From Polaromonas sp. UBA5171 (lineage in GTDB: Bacteria > Pseudomonadota > Gammaproteobacteria > Burkholderiales > Burkholderiaceae_C): DNA of 41,354 nt. The notes under the pieces were generated by a model. The model saw only the letters and a program-made list of their open reading frames with translations. It did not search any database and was not told where the DNA came from. This document shows, one piece after another, positions 41,032 through 41,354 of the stretch. Location of the stretch: positions 43,100 to 84,453 of the forward strand of contig DHWX01000026.1 of the NCBI GenBank assembly GCA_002413395.1, in the 5' to 3' direction. A program made the position numbers and the translations under genes. Each line of letters starts with the position of its first letter. Position 1 is the stretch's first letter.

Positions 41032-41331
41032 TCAGCGGCTCGCACCTTTGTCGCGCAACAGCTGGGCGGCGGCGCAGGGGCCTTGCGTTGCTGTCAATCG
41101 GCTCAGTACATCCTCGCTTACATAGCCTTTGGCTACCCGGTTACCAATTTGCTCGCCAGCGGCCTGGCGCACGAAGCGCATGGCGTCCACATAGTCATTG
41201 ACATCTTTGCGGCAGCGGGTTTCACTGACCGGGGCCAAGCGTTCGTCTGCGGTCTTTAGAGCCACCGGCTGGGCTTGCGCTGACAGACAGCTCGTCGCAA
41301 GAAACACAAGTAAAAGGTGAGAAAGTTGCAT
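41032..41331 (-). CDS. Small secreted protein of unknown function
   Basis: A 99-aa protein with a good signal peptide (MQLSHLLLVFLATSCLSAQAQ, likely cut after AQA). The mature part is about 78 aa, helical and charged, with two cysteines (SETRCRKDVND and TQGPCAAAQ) that could form one disulfide in the periplasm. AGGA lies just before the ATG on the minus strand. I do not recognise a family. The upstream region is cut by the window end. Confidence 0.72.
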   Translation of the reverse strand: MQLSHLLLVFLATSCLSAQAQPVALKTADERLAPVSETRCRKDVNDYVDAMRFVRQAAGEQIGNRVAKGYVSEDVLSRLTATQGPCAAAQLLRDKGASR

Positions 41332-41354
41332 TGATCCTATTTCCGGCAGTTGAC

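Overview
The window reads as a G+C-rich chromosomal segment of a betaproteobacterium, most likely Burkholderiales and probably Comamonadaceae (Polaromonas/Rhodoferax/Variovorax-like). This rests on protein character (XenA-type ene-reductase, TrpB2, YhdP, GlnE, BepA, RIO kinase, complete Bat operon) and codon usage; I could not run a search. Most of it is ordinary core genome. I see no tRNA, rRNA, CRISPR array, prophage or complete defence system.

Layout. 1-891 is the 3' part of an IS630-family element whose transposase is split by an A7 homopolymer. 1216-4185 is a divergent pair: a lipoprotein carboxylesterase and an AraC-type regulator. 4301-9097 is a leftward cluster transcribed trpB2-like, XenA/OYE-like reductase, MurU-like nucleotidyltransferase, pepP. 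9380-13930 runs rightward: transketolase, GAPDH, a metallophosphoesterase and a UspA protein. 13931-18136 is an envelope/stress island: a tiny collagen-like lipoprotein, a frameshifted VOC/PhnB gene, a SUMF1-domain lipoprotein, a DUF1439-like exported protein, and a secreted protein with duplicated beta/gamma-crystallin units plus a glycine zipper.

18502-25536 is a compact seven-gene Bat-type operon (MoxR ATPase, DUF58, DUF4381, two VWA proteins, TPR protein, BatD), six junctions overlapping. 25585-29386 holds a RIO-type kinase, a small zinc-ribbon protein, MltA, a possible 48-residue membrane protein and a nitrilase-family amidase. 29405-36452 is the divergent pair yhdP and glnE. 36484-41331 holds moaC with an acidic insertion, bepA, a phage-holin-like membrane protein overlapping it tail to tail, a frameshifted MFS transporter flanked by two copies of a diverged repeat, and a small secreted protein.

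The most interesting signal is a bipartite motif, CGTCCTACA-N17-CTGGTA-N2-TTCA, with identical spacing upstream of both the collagen-like lipoprotein and the beta/gamma-crystallin protein. It looks like the promoter of an alternative sigma factor or an operator of a shared regulator, and suggests an undescribed envelope-stress regulon. Second, three genes each carry one surplus base in a homopolymer (A7, GGG, GGGG), which points either to decay of accessory genes or to base-calling errors. Third, moaC and the MurU-like gene carry A+T-rich in-frame insertions.
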